From Oscillospiraceae bacterium (GTDB taxonomy: Bacteria > Bacillota > Clostridia > Oscillospirales > Oscillospiraceae), in the NCBI GenBank assembly GCA_017540645.1, contig JAFYAQ010000020.1:42916-106915 (forward strand): DNA of 64,000 nt, given 5' to 3'. Positions 1 through 7,825 of this stretch are shown in pieces (positions within the stretch are counted from its first letter, which is position 1; every line of letters starts with the position of its first letter). The notes under the pieces are model-generated. The model had not been told where the DNA came from. It did not search any database and saw only the letters and a list, made by a program, of their open reading frames with translations. A program made the position numbers and the translations under genes.

Positions 1-258
1 GATCTCGGATGCAGCGGCCGGTTGGCGGATCTTTTGGAAGCAGATGGTTATTTGTTCCGGCGAATGGAAGACGGAAAAAGATGGTTCAAATACGGGGAAC
101 ACATTGAGCTCTTTGAGGGGTGGCTGCGGGATGCCATTGAGACAGTCAACGGTTTTCACATCATCTCCATCAATGGATTGATCGAGATGAAGCAGGGACT
201 GGGACGAGATAAGGATAAAAGGGATGTTGAACTAATAAAAGCGTTCATAGACCGATAA
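1..258 (+). CDS. C-terminal part of a nucleotidyltransferase-like protein (5' end outside window)
   Basis: The reading frame is open from the first base to the TAA at 256-258, so about 85 residues of the C-terminus of a longer protein are present and the true start lies upstream. The last third contains a leucine-isoleucine-glutamate-methionine-lysine segment followed by a charged GRDKDKRD stretch. This resembles the tail of small nucleotidyltransferase-fold proteins, where a LIxxK...GRxKDxxD pattern closes the domain. The catalytic part is not visible, so the family assignment is an inference from that tail only. It is followed by a 110-base spacer and an unrelated gene on the same strand. 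Confidence 0.5.
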   Translation, partial: DLGCSGRLADLLEADGYLFRRMEDGKRWFKYGEHIELFEGWLRDAIETVNGFHIISINGLIEMKQGLGRDKDKRDVELIKAFIDR

Positions 259-371
259 ATGCATTTCCGCCTTGTTCTGAAAGAACCTTTTCTTTTTGTG
301 TTATGATAAAGCAACAGAGAAACCGGAGTGTCTGTTTTCGCCGCTGAAAGATGCTCGATGAGGAGTCAGAA

Positions 372-863
372 ATGAATCATTATAAATCCTGGTCTGGTCT
401 AAATAAGCAGTTAAATGAAAGTCTGTGTGATTCACTTAAGGATCGGATATCCTATTTCCTGACGCGCTATCATGAGGTCCATAATTCCTATGGACGGGCA
501 TCGATCAAGCTGGATGGGAAAGAGCTTGTTGTCTTCTCATGGATCGACATGTACAGACAAGAAAGCGATGCAGACGATCGCTGGAAAGCGACCGGCGTCT
601 ATGACAGTGACGCTCCGGATCTGAGGAGCAAATGGGAAAAGGAAGGCACTCTTTCCGAATGGGATTTCTTACAGGCAGCTACGGATTTCATTCAAATGCC
701 AATCGCTGACGCTCTCAAAAGCGACAATTGTCTGATACGTATTTTTGCTATTCTGGACAGAAGAGTTGGCAGGCGGACGATAAAGCAAATACAAGACAGT
801 GAGATATATAAAACGTACCCTGAATGGGTACAGCAGTTTTATATTCTTCGCTTCGAATGCTGA
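372..863 (+). CDS. SF0329-like hypothetical protein
   Basis: A soluble 163-residue protein with no signal peptide or membrane segment. ATG 372 is preferred to the in-frame ATG at 351 because a GATGAGGAG ribosome binding site lies directly upstream of 372. The N-terminal layout (a tryptophan/serine-containing start, then a basic, tyrosine-rich stretch ending in a short IKLDGKEL strand) resembles the uncharacterised SF0329 family of enteric and clostridial genomes. No catalytic motif is visible. It stands alone, with intergenic DNA on both sides, and is probably monocistronic. The family name is recalled from pattern, not from a search. Confidence 0.65.
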   Translation: MNHYKSWSGLNKQLNESLCDSLKDRISYFLTRYHEVHNSYGRASIKLDGKELVVFSWIDMYRQESDADDRWKATGVYDSDAPDLRSKWEKEGTLSEWDFLQAATDFIQMPIADALKSDNCLIRIFAILDRRVGRRTIKQIQDSEIYKTYPEWVQQFYILRFEC

Positions 864-1065
864 CAATTCCGGTTTGCCGGGATGACCTGCCGTTCTCTTT
901 GCGCCCCCTTTTGGCAAGTGCCGCACTGACCCCGGCTGCACCCTCAAGGGGAAGGCAATTTGATATAGTTGAAAGACAAAATAATTTACATAATATGGTC
1001 CTGTATCTGCCTTTTAGGTGTACTTAGCTCGTCTTTGTACCTTTTGGGCGTACTTAGGCATCAAA

Positions 1066-1131
1066 GAATGCTCTTTTGTCAACCGCAGCCAAAAGAGCGT
1101 TCTTGTTTTCGTCGATGGAATATCGTATAAT
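1066..1131 (+). promoter_or_regulatory. Fused terminator/promoter element, copy A
   Basis: A 13-bp hairpin (arms 1066-1078 and 1090-1102, one G.T pair) is followed directly by TTGTTT (1103-1108), a 17-base spacer and TATAAT (1126-1131). The T-rich run after the hairpin can serve both as the U-tract of an upstream terminator and as a -35 box. Together with the spacer before the next gene it accounts for most of the gene-free stretch 864-1172. The predicted transcript would begin about 30 bases before the peptide gene at 1173. Confidence 0.6.
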
Positions 1132-1172
1132 TCTCTTGACAAAACAAAGCTTGGAGGAGGCTCTTCAGGGCG

Positions 1173-1283
1173 ATGAAAAAGACGATCATCTTGATCCTCC
1201 TTCTCGGCCTTTTGATGATCGCGGCGCTCCATGTTTTCCCTTCCTTTGAGAGCTGGATGCATCATATAACGGGATGGTACTAA
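1173..1283 (+). CDS. Small single-pass membrane peptide (36 aa)
   Basis: A 36-residue open frame begins with Met-Lys-Lys, continues into an uninterrupted hydrophobic stretch rich in Ile and Leu (residues 4-19), and ends with a short polar, aromatic tail. A GGAGG sequence lies upstream and the fused promoter at 1066-1131 points at it, so expression is plausible. It is followed 90 bases later by another small membrane protein, suggesting a two-peptide unit. It could be a toxin-like, stress or leader peptide; the sequence does not decide. The two-lysine N-terminus followed by one helix is also what a lipoprotein-less secreted leader would look like. Confidence 0.5.
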   Translation: MKKTIILILLLGLLMIAALHVFPSFESWMHHITGWY

Positions 1284-1373
1284 AGGGGTCAGCCGCGGAA
1301 CTGCGGAAGAAAACGACAAATCGAGTCAACGACGCATAAGCTTATGGAAGAAAAAACAGGAAGGAGAGCAGAC

Positions 1374-1595
1374 ATGAAAAAACTGTTTGAAGTCGCCGAC
1401 CGCTATCTGGAGACCAGCGATTGGAAGATCATCGCCGTCCTGAAATTTTGCCTGATCGCGCTGGGAATGATGATCGGAATGCAGATCAAGCCGGAACACA
1501 GAAAGCCCGTATTCCTTGGGGCGCTGGGCGTATTCCTCGCTTCGTACATTCCGCTGATGGCCAAGTTTTTCCGCGTTTTGGCGGGGAAAGAATAA
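1374..1595 (+). CDS. Small two-helix membrane protein (73 aa)
   Basis: This 73-residue protein has an amphipathic, charged N-terminus (residues 1-20), then two hydrophobic segments (about 24-40 and 48-66) separated by a short basic KPEHRK loop. The ATG at 1374 is chosen over the in-frame ATG at 1344 because GGAGAG lies seven bases upstream of it. The layout resembles small permease-like or membrane-scaffold proteins common in Firmicutes, without a diagnostic motif. It follows the 36-residue membrane peptide and probably shares its promoter. Confidence 0.6.
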   Translation: MKKLFEVADRYLETSDWKIIAVLKFCLIALGMMIGMQIKPEHRKPVFLGALGVFLASYIPLMAKFFRVLAGKE

Positions 1596-1685
1596 GAGCG
1601 AAAAAGGTTTACATAACTCGCACCATTGACGCTGCCCAAGGGGTTTACATAATACAAATCCGCTCAACGCCGCTCAAACAGGAGA

Positions 1686-1753
1686 GAAAGCTCTTTTGCC
1701 CGCCGGGGCAAGAGAGCTTTCTTGTTGTTATCGCCGTCGGTGCATGCTATACT
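1686..1753 (+). promoter_or_regulatory. Fused terminator/promoter element, copy B
   Basis: A 15-bp hairpin (arms 1686-1700 and 1707-1721, one G.T pair) is followed by TTGTTGTTA. TTGTTA (1725-1730) is separated by 17 bases from TATACT (1748-1753). This has the same architecture as copies A, C and D. It precedes the GNAT acetyltransferase gene and should terminate the small-peptide transcript. Confidence 0.6.
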
Positions 1754-1822
1754 CAGTTCGACAGATCAGAGTTTGTCGGCGGGAGATCGGCCTTCAAGTC
1801 ACATCATGAAGAGGAGCCATAT

Positions 1823-2416
1823 ATGGAAAGATTCTTCTTTGAAGTACCCGGCATCTCAAGGAAAGAGGATGCGATCGATTACATCAGAGAATTCCGGGAA
1901 CACGGATCGGATATCAACGGATCAGGCGGTTTGCACAGGTATCTGGATGATTATAATGGGTGGCTCCTGAAACTGAGCGAAGACTATAAGAGGAAGCCCG
2001 ATGAGGACAAAGTACCGGCCCGGACTTATTTCCTGGTCAGGGAAAGCGACCGGAAGATCGTCGGGATGATCAATATCCGGCTCGTTCTGAATGAAAGGCT
2101 GAGTCATTATGGCGGTCATATGGGATACTCGATCAGACCGACCGAACGCGGGAAAGGATACAATAAGATCAATCTGTATCTGGGGCTGAAAGTATGCGAT
2201 CAGCAAGGCATAAAAAGTGTTTTTTTGGACGCCGATCTGGAAAACCCCGCCTCATGGAAGACAATGGAAGCGCTGGGCGGGGTCAGGACCCGGGAGTACT
2301 ATGACAGCCGGTATGCACACTGTACCGTGGTCGACTATACGATCAATGTTCAAAAGGCAATAAAAGAATACGGCGGATATTATGATCAGATGATTTCCCG
2401 CTTGCCGGAATCATGA
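1823..2416 (+). CDS. GNAT-family N-acetyltransferase
   Basis: A 197-residue acetyltransferase predicted to move an acetyl group from acetyl-CoA to an unidentified amine. The core is in the middle: a FLVRESDRKIVGMINIR beta-strand pair (about residues 70-87), a GYSIRPTERGKGYNK segment (about 104-118) matching motif A (R-x-x-G-K/R-G-x) that binds the CoA pyrophosphate, and a late ENPASW turn (about 142-147) typical of motif B. The start is the ATG seven bases after a GAGGAG site. The promoter element at 1686-1753 lies just upstream. The closest annotated relatives are usually called GNAT family without a known substrate, which is all that can be said here. Confidence 0.85.
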   Translation: MERFFFEVPGISRKEDAIDYIREFREHGSDINGSGGLHRYLDDYNGWLLKLSEDYKRKPDEDKVPARTYFLVRESDRKIVGMINIRLVLNERLSHYGGHMGYSIRPTERGKGYNKINLYLGLKVCDQQGIKSVFLDADLENPASWKTMEALGGVRTREYYDSRYAHCTVVDYTINVQKAIKEYGGYYDQMISRLPES

Positions 2417-2554
2417 TGCTTCGGAAAAGCGGAAGTTCATCATACAGATCCAAGCCGGCCGCTCTTATTTGAAAGTATCGTTTCTTTGTGCTTTCCGGGG
2501 GTTTGCCCCTTTCCGGGCATGCTTACACATTCCGCATCGAAAAACGGGCAAAAT

Positions 2555-2608
2555 AAGCCGCAGACGAACCGTTTGCGGCTTGTTTGTTGATCTGATTTGC
2601 GATATGAT
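2555..2608 (+). promoter_or_regulatory. Fused terminator/promoter element, copy C
   Basis: An 11-bp hairpin (arms 2555-2565 and 2571-2581) runs into TTGTTT (2580-2585), then a 17-base spacer and TATGAT (2603-2608). The whole stretch 2550-2625 aligns without gaps to 15872-15947 (copy D), so the two are true repeats and not only similar layouts. It drives the flavodoxin gene. Confidence 0.65.
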
Positions 2609-2668
2609 AAAGACAGAGCAGGTGAAAACCCGGAGACAAAACCCAAGGATCATCAGGGAGGCAGCACA

Positions 2669-3127
2669 ATGAAAACACTTATCATCTATTTCAGCGCAGA
2701 ACGCGGGACAACAAGGCGCGTCGCGAAAGACGCAGCGCAGGCACTGGAAGCGGATCTATACGAAATCACGCCTGAGAAGCCCTATACGTCGGCGGATCTG
2801 AACTGGAAGAACCCGCTGGCCCGCTGCAACCGGGAGTTTTTTGCCAAGAAGGATATTCCCACCGTCGGCCGGATCGAAAACTTCGCCGACTACGACCGCG
2901 TCCTGATCGGCTTCCCCATCTGGTACGGCTGCGCGCCGCTGGTGGTCAGCAGCTTCTGCAAGGGCTTTGACTGGACGGGCAAGACCGTCGCGGCCTTCGC
3001 CACCTCCGGCGGAAGCGGCATCGGCAAGACGGTGGAAAAGCTGCGCCCCGCCCTCCCCGGCGCCGATCTTCGCGGCGCGAAGCTCGTCCGCAGCGGCGAG
3101 GAAGTGACCCGTTGGCTTTCAATGTGA
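2669..3127 (+). CDS. Flavodoxin
   Basis: A 152-residue FMN-binding electron carrier. The N-terminus has a beta-strand followed by the phosphate-binding loop FSAERGTTRRVAK (about residues 8-20), matching the flavodoxin T/S-x-T-G-x-T loop with a Glu-Arg variation. Further on are an FPIWYG motif (about residues 86-91), where the aromatic residue stacks on the isoalloxazine ring, and a SGGSGIGK stretch (about 112-119) that closes the pocket. These features fit the flavodoxin_4 type found alone in clostridia. The start ATG is placed after the AGGGAGG site at about 2656. Gene composition rises in GC toward the 3' end. Confidence 0.85.
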   Translation: MKTLIIYFSAERGTTRRVAKDAAQALEADLYEITPEKPYTSADLNWKNPLARCNREFFAKKDIPTVGRIENFADYDRVLIGFPIWYGCAPLVVSSFCKGFDWTGKTVAAFATSGGSGIGKTVEKLRPALPGADLRGAKLVRSGEEVTRWLSM

Positions 3128-3149
3128 GCGGATTTGAGGTAGTAACTTC

Positions 3150-4028
3150 ATGAAGACAGGAAAGCGCTTTTCCCGCCCCCGGAGGATCATCGGCGGTGTC
3201 CTTCTTGCGCTGGTCCTGCTGCTCATCGCAGACGTGGTAGCCGTTATACAGCACAAAATCATCGGCGATATCCTTCTTGCGCTGGCCCTGCTGCTTACCG
3301 CCGATGTGGCCGCCATTATGCTGCGTAAAATCAACGCCGTCGTCCTGAAAGCGGTTAATCGGGAGATTTTCCTGTATGAGCTCATTCTCTGCGCGACCCT
3401 TCTGCTGTTCGCGCTGGACCTCCGTTTCTGCCTCTTTACCTGGTCGAGAAACCTTGTCATGCGCGCTGTCGGCTGGGCCCTGCGGATCGCCGTGATCCTG
3501 TTCAGCGCGGTGATCCTGTTCTTCTTCGGAAGGATCGCCGTCGGCAGCCTGATCTGTACGGCCGGTCCGGCGGATCACGCCCTGGTGCTCGGGCTGGCGC
3601 TGGAGAAGGGGGAGCCGGTGCCCGATCTGCTCAGACGGCTGGACACGGCCCAGGCGTATCTGGAGGAGTACCCCGAGGCGCAGCTGATCCTGACCGGCGG
3701 CAACGCGGACGAGTCCGGCCGTACCGAGGCCGCCGTCATGCGGGAATTGTTGACCGAACGGGGCGTGCCGGAGGAGCGGATGATCCTGGAGGATCAGGCC
3801 CAGACCACGAAGGAAAACTTTGCCAACACCGTCCGGATGCTTCCGGCGGACGCCCCCATCGTTCTCATCAGCAGCAACTATCATATGGACCGGGCGGCAC
3901 GGACGGCGAGAAACGCGGGGTTTACCAACATCCTGCGGCTGCCGGCGCCATCGTCCCCGCTCAGCTACGGGGCCAATGTGATGTATGAAATCGTTTTAGA
4001 GATCAACGAACTGACGTTCAAGCGCTGA
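3150..4028 (+). CDS. YdcF-family (DUF218) membrane protein
   Basis: This 292-residue protein starts with four hydrophobic segments (about residues 13-33, 36-58, 70-90 and 100-130), placing it in the membrane. A cytoplasmic or external DUF218 domain follows from about residue 140, with HALVLG at its first strand, LILTGGN (about 177-183), EEAR-like EAAVMRELL, the LED...TKENF segment and a final SSNYHM motif. DUF218 proteins such as YdcF and SanA have a Rossmann-like fold and are linked to envelope metabolism, but no reaction is firmly established. The gene begins 22 bases after the flavodoxin stop and likely shares its transcript. Confidence 0.8.
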   Translation: MKTGKRFSRPRRIIGGVLLALVLLLIADVVAVIQHKIIGDILLALALLLTADVAAIMLRKINAVVLKAVNREIFLYELILCATLLLFALDLRFCLFTWSRNLVMRAVGWALRIAVILFSAVILFFFGRIAVGSLICTAGPADHALVLGLALEKGEPVPDLLRRLDTAQAYLEEYPEAQLILTGGNADESGRTEAAVMRELLTERGVPEERMILEDQAQTTKENFANTVRMLPADAPIVLISSNYHMDRAARTARNAGFTNILRLPAPSSPLSYGANVMYEIVLEINELTFKR

Positions 4029-4046
4029 AAAATCGGGTATCGAAAC

Positions 4047-4640
4047 ATGGACCATGCCACAAAAAACACGATGGAGCTCTTTTCCGCAAAGGATCGCTCT
4101 GCCTGGCGGCAGTATCTGGCCGAGCACTTTGAAACGGCGGAAGAGGTCTGGTTTGTCTTCCCCACCAAGGAATCCGGCGAGGAGAGCCTGTCCTACAATG
4201 ACGCCGTGGAGGAGGCCCTGTGCTTCGGCTGGATCGACAGCACGAACCGGCGTTTGGACGAGAAGCACTGCATCCGCCGCTTCACGCCCCGGACGGCAGG
4301 GAGTGCCTATTCCCGGCCGAATATCGAGCGGCTGATCTGGCTGGACGCCCGGGGCCTGATCCATCCGAAGGTCCGCGAGAGCGTCCTGCCCGTGATCCGG
4401 GCGCCCTTCCTGTTCCCCGCGGACATTCTGGACGCGCTCCGACAGGACGAGACGGTATGGGAAAACTACCGGCGGTTTTCGGAGCCCTACAAGCGGATCC
4501 GTGTCGCCTACATTGACGCGGCGAGAAAGCGCCCGGAGGAGTTCCGAAAGCGTCTGCACAGCTTCATCGAAAAGACGCGCCGGAACAGGCTGATCATGGG
4601 CTACGGCGGGATCGAAAAATACTATGGCCCCACGGAATGA
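4047..4640 (+). CDS. YdeI/OmpD-associated family protein
   Basis: A 197-residue soluble protein. A W-R-x-Y-L-A-x-H start (about residues 17-25), the SLSYNDAVEEALCFGWIDS segment (about 51-69) and the later RRFTPRTAGSAYSR segment (about 80-93) form the conserved YdeI/OmpD-associated core. The C-terminus carries the AYIDAARKRPEEF-type helix usual for this family. Members are widespread, small and largely uncharacterised; some are linked to stress tolerance. The gene lies 18 bases after the YdcF gene in the same direction, so it is probably the third gene of that short operon. Confidence 0.8.
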   Translation: MDHATKNTMELFSAKDRSAWRQYLAEHFETAEEVWFVFPTKESGEESLSYNDAVEEALCFGWIDSTNRRLDEKHCIRRFTPRTAGSAYSRPNIERLIWLDARGLIHPKVRESVLPVIRAPFLFPADILDALRQDETVWENYRRFSEPYKRIRVAYIDAARKRPEEFRKRLHSFIEKTRRNRLIMGYGGIEKYYGPTE

Positions 4641-4794
4641 TCGCGGAGAGCGCTACCATCCTTTCGGAGACGATGGGAGCGTGTTTGGAGTCGGCAGTTA
4701 CTGACGAGGAAATCTGCGGGAAAAAATCGGGTCAAGCTGCGAATCTTGAGCGTTCCGGGGCCACCTTGCGTGGGTTTGAATCCTGCACTTTCCG

Positions 4795-4844
4795 CCCAAA
4801 AACAATCATCTCCCGCCGCAAAGCGGGAGATGATTGTTTTTGGG
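4795..4844. repeat. 22-bp perfect palindrome (large hairpin)
   Basis: Arms 4795-4816 and 4823-4844 are perfect inverted repeats around a CGCAAA loop. The element sits inside the gene-free stretch 4641-5062, which otherwise holds only the terminator at 4962-5001 and a tRNA T-arm-like sequence just upstream. One orientation presents five consecutive T residues in the 3' arm, so it could end transcription from either side. The length and perfection of the stem exceed an ordinary terminator. Confidence 0.7.
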
Positions 4845-4961
4845 GAATTCTACGCGGGGGATTTGATCGGGAGCGGGAGTGAATGGAGTGCTCCGGCAGG
4901 GTTTTCTCCGATCACTTCAAAAGCCAGCCGATACCCCGGCGCGTCTACTACACGGCCGCAA

Positions 4962-5001
4962 AAAAAAGAAGCCAGACAGCCGGAAAGGCGACTGTCTGGC
5001 T
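4962..5001 (-). terminator. Rho-independent terminator of the first DUF4387/AtuA operon
   Basis: A 10-bp perfect stem (arms 4970-4979 and 4992-5001) is followed on the minus strand by TTCTTTTTTTT. It lies about 60 bases after the stop codon of the DUF4387 gene at 5063. Confidence 0.8.
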
Positions 5002-5062
5002 AAAGGAGTGAAAAAGATTGAACGAAGCGTTCCGAAAAAACCGGAAACAAGGCGATCGCCGG

Positions 5063-5368
5063 TTACAGTTCGATGTCAAGGAGAGAGACATACTGCTGCC
5101 CCTGGTGCATATCCCTTTCATATTTGTGCCCTTGAATCTTTCTCCGGGGCATGGAAATTTTCAGCACCTTGATATTCGGAAGGTAATAATACTCGACCGA
5201 GGCCGGATCCACATTGAAAATGGATGCGATCCTTTCGGCGCCTATGTTCCCAGAACGGCAAATCTTTTCGTATGCCTCATCTGTATCTGCGAAGATCTCA
5301 ATTGTCAGCGTAAACGGGCCCGCATTCTTGGATCGAACATATCGTGCTACTTCACCGATTGTTGCCAT
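5063..5368 (-). CDS. DUF4387 domain protein (AtuA partner, copy 1)
   Basis: A 101-residue protein with the conserved opening EVARYVRSKNAGPFTLTIEIF (residues 6 onward), here split by two substitutions from copy 2, and the late KVLKISMPRRK segment. DUF4387 proteins are encoded next to, or fused to, AtuA/DUF1446 proteins of acyclic-terpene and related acyl-CoA pathways and are thought to form the small subunit of that enzyme. Here it starts 19 bases after the AtuA stop, the usual arrangement. It shares the signature with the 11492-11806 gene, showing two copies of the module in the window. No biochemical role is established for the family. Confidence 0.85.
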   Translation of the reverse strand: MATIGEVARYVRSKNAGPFTLTIEIFADTDEAYEKICRSGNIGAERIASIFNVDPASVEYYYLPNIKVLKISMPRRKIQGHKYERDMHQGQQYVSLLDIEL

Positions 5369-5387
5369 GCTTTATACCCCCATCTTG

Positions 5388-6743
5388 TCAGGTTGTAGAG
5401 CTAGAATACCGAACAAGCTCATCAGGAGACTGCGTGTCCACCACATGGTTCAGCTTGAATTCGTACAGCAGCCCCTTTTCGATCTCATTCGGTGAAAACG
5501 GGAAGGCAAAAGTGGGCATCTCGCCGGAGTGCAGATTAAAATGCAGTAGCTCCGGATTGAAGCTCTTGGCGATTTCTGTTGCGAGTGTTTGCGTGGTGGC
5601 CGTAACAACCAGCATGATACCCACTTCTCTAGGAACATATGAGCCGGGCTCGATTGTCTCGTCGGACACTGCGTTATAGCCGAACGCTCGCAGATCATAG
5701 GAATACTCGGCCTTATCAAATCCGAAAGCATCCAACTTCCGCTGTGTGTTCTTGGACAGCGCGTCGATCCACCCAATGGGGTCCGCCAAAACCTGGCGGT
5801 CTCTCACACCGACGATCGCGATCGTTTGGTAGCCTACCGGGCCGGAGCCCTCCAGCTTCATTGTGTAGGGCATGGGTATAACCTGAGAACCTTCTACGCG
5901 TACACGTCCGCCCTCAAGCTGCGTATAGGTGGCTTTAGTCACATCCAGCTTGACGCCCGGCTCATACAGCACGAAGGGATTGGAGTTTTCGTAAAGCATG
6001 TGGGCAGATACGGAATACGGGCTGCAGGCGGCATCCTCTGCAGATGCTTCAATGGTAAATCCGGTCTCGTCAACCGTCAGAACCACGCCCGTGCCTCCCC
6101 ATTTGTTCGTACATCCAGCGCCACACTCGGCGGTTTTCGCGCCGTGCCAAGCTGCGCCGGGATTGCAGCCGCGCATCAAAGGCATGGCGGAGATGATGGC
6201 AGTATCTGTGCATCTGCCACAAATAACAATATCCGCGCCTTCCTGCAGCGCCTTGATGAACGGCTCGGCACCGCCCAGCGCAACGATATGCGAGCATTCG
6301 GCAAAGGTGTCCCTGGTGATGGCGGGCGCGTTCTTCAGCGGGTGAATCTTCCCCTCCGCGAAACGCTCTGCCAAGAGAGAAGCTGATTGCTCTGTATAGA
6401 TCTTGACGATTTTTTTCCCGGTGATGCCCTCCTCCGCACAGATTTCCTTGATCAGTTTTTCCATGTGATCGACACCGGAATCCGTTCCGCTCGTGCCGCA
6501 GCTTCCGATAAGCAGCGGCACGGAGATCTTGTCGGCGCCGACAACGAGCTGACGCACGCAGCGCTTTATGGCGCCTTCAGAGTACTTGCAGACGCCTTTT
6601 CCGAGATAATACGGTCCTGAATCCGTCGAGCCGGCATCTGTTGCAATACAGTCGGGCTTTAGTGCAAGACCCCTGTCAAAAGCGTCCTGCGGAATAATCA
6701 TTCCAACCGAACCGTAAGGAACAAACACCTTACATTCGTTCAT
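5388..6743 (-). CDS. AtuA-like acyclic terpene utilization family protein (DUF1446), copy 1
   Basis: A 451-residue protein of the DUF1446/AtuA family. Family marks seen are an ATDAGSTDSGPYYLGKG segment (about residues 33-49), LLIGSCGTSGTDSGVDH (about 78-94), the glycine-rich VICGRCTDTA (about 175-184) and a final HLNHVVDT-like end. ATG 6743 is preferred to the upstream in-frame ATGs because AAAGGAGG precedes it. AtuA-like proteins act in citronellol/geraniol and other branched acyl catabolism, but clostridial members carry unknown substrates. The gene lies between its LysR regulator and DUF4387 on one strand, so the three likely form a transcription unit. The substrate is not predictable from sequence. 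Confidence 0.85.
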   Translation of the reverse strand: MNECKVFVPYGSVGMIIPQDAFDRGLALKPDCIATDAGSTDSGPYYLGKGVCKYSEGAIKRCVRQLVVGADKISVPLLIGSCGTSGTDSGVDHMEKLIKEICAEEGITGKKIVKIYTEQSASLLAERFAEGKIHPLKNAPAITRDTFAECSHIVALGGAEPFIKALQEGADIVICGRCTDTAIISAMPLMRGCNPGAAWHGAKTAECGAGCTNKWGGTGVVLTVDETGFTIEASAEDAACSPYSVSAHMLYENSNPFVLYEPGVKLDVTKATYTQLEGGRVRVEGSQVIPMPYTMKLEGSGPVGYQTIAIVGVRDRQVLADPIGWIDALSKNTQRKLDAFGFDKAEYSYDLRAFGYNAVSDETIEPGSYVPREVGIMLVVTATTQTLATEIAKSFNPELLHFNLHSGEMPTFAFPFSPNEIEKGLLYEFKLNHVVDTQSPDELVRYSSSTT

Positions 6744-6816
6744 AACGCCTTGCCTCCTTTGAGATAACATGACTTTGTCCTTTGTGAAAAGGAATGACCA
6801 GTGCGAATAGACATCC

Positions 6817-7758
6817 TCAGACAAAGTTAACTTCACAGTTCTCCGCCAGACGATTGCGGATTAGTCCGATAAGAAAACGTGAGGCCTTGGATAAATACAT
6901 GTTCTTTTGGGTGCAAATATAAATATTTCTGGAAAGATTCATTCCCTCTACGGGACAGCAGACAAACGAGCCAAACTTTCCGTACATCGTCGCTGCGGTC
7001 TTGGCAATAAAGGTGAACCCGAAATTGGCGTTGACCAGTTCATAAGCCAGATTGATGCTGTCGGTTTCCATCACAATATGCGGAGTTATTTCCTTCTGTG
7101 AAAACACGGCATCCGAGATCCTGCGCATCCCTCTGCCTTTTTTCAGTAAGATAAACGGTTCCCCAAAGATGTCCTTTATATCCAATTGTTTGTTGTCAAA
7201 TCCATAGTTCCAGCTGTCCTGCGACGAATAATACACAGGCGGGACCTGAATGTAGACCGGATCCGAGGCGAGATAGTGATACGACAGGTTTTCGTTGCTG
7301 TCCGCATACACGATAGCCATGTCTGAAATGCCGTCACGAACTCTGTTTTCCAATTCGTTGATCTTGCCCTCGACCAGTTCCAATCGGACATTCGGGTATG
7401 CCTCCCGAAACTGTCCCAGTATGGAAGGAAGGACAAATAACGCCATCTGATATGAAATGCCTAATCTGATCACGCCCGTTGTCTCGTCCTTGAGATCGTT
7501 GATCTCTTTTAACGTGGCGTGGTAAACGGACAGTACGTCATAACAGCCTTCTATGTATCGCCGGCCCTCCTCGGTCGGTACCAGCTTTTTGTCTCTGTAC
7601 TCGAAAAGCTTTATTCCGAGCCGCTTTTCGGTGTCTTTGATAATTCTGCTCAGCGCGGGTTGAGAAATAAAGATGTTGTTGGCAGCGCGCGTGATATTTC
7701 CCTCTTTGCACACTTCCAAAATACTGCGTATCTGAGTTTCTTGTATCATATCAGTCAT
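6817..7758 (-). CDS. LysR-family transcriptional regulator (module 1)
   Basis: A 313-residue regulator. Residues 1-65 form the winged helix-turn-helix: ILEVCKEGNITRAANNIFISQPALSRIIK-type spacing, with the conserved A-A and S-Q-P-A-L-S-R signature. Residues about 90-300 are the periplasmic-binding-like effector domain that senses a small ligand. It lies 73 bases upstream of, and in line with, the AtuA/DUF4387 pair and downstream of the CitMHS permease, so it probably controls one or both. Most LysR proteins regulate a divergent target; the co-directional layout is less common. The exact start (Met at 7758 or the ATG at 7749) is not certain. Confidence 0.85.
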   Translation of the reverse strand: MTDMIQETQIRSILEVCKEGNITRAANNIFISQPALSRIIKDTEKRLGIKLFEYRDKKLVPTEEGRRYIEGCYDVLSVYHATLKEINDLKDETTGVIRLGISYQMALFVLPSILGQFREAYPNVRLELVEGKINELENRVRDGISDMAIVYADSNENLSYHYLASDPVYIQVPPVYYSSQDSWNYGFDNKQLDIKDIFGEPFILLKKGRGMRRISDAVFSQKEITPHIVMETDSINLAYELVNANFGFTFIAKTAATMYGKFGSFVCCPVEGMNLSRNIYICTQKNMYLSKASRFLIGLIRNRLAENCEVNFV

Positions 7759-7777
7759 TCCCCCGCTGAAGATTGTT

Positions 7778-7811
7778 CTTCCTGTGCAGAGGCAGCCCTC
7801 TGCACAGGAAG
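7778..7811. terminator. 15-bp perfect hairpin between permease and LysR genes
   Basis: Arms 7778-7792 and 7797-7811 pair perfectly around a CAGC loop. The T-rich run lies on the plus-strand side, so on the minus strand it lacks a classic U-tract. It most likely separates the permease transcript from the LysR gene or partly attenuates it. Confidence 0.6.
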
Positions 7812-7825
7812 ACTTTTCTTTTACA

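Larger units (their letters stand above)
985..1652. repeat. Short direct repeats around the small-peptide block
   Basis: The nonamer TTTACATAA occurs at 985-993, 1608-1616 and 1644-1652, bracketing the two small membrane-peptide genes. A second motif, CCTTTT-G-GTACTTAG with small variations, occurs twice between about 1010 and 1058. These could be scars of an old insertion or chance AT-rich matches. No transposase is present. Confidence 0.3.

Noticed and set aside
4761..4797. tRNA-like T-arm sequence (GGGTTTGAATCC)
   Set aside because: No matching acceptor or D-arm lies in the preceding 90 bases, so there is no complete tRNA; perhaps a relic.
4637..5398. Small plus-strand open frames opposite and before the first DUF4387 gene
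   Set aside because: Low-complexity translations, no ribosome binding sites, and overlap with a terminator and the opposite-strand gene.
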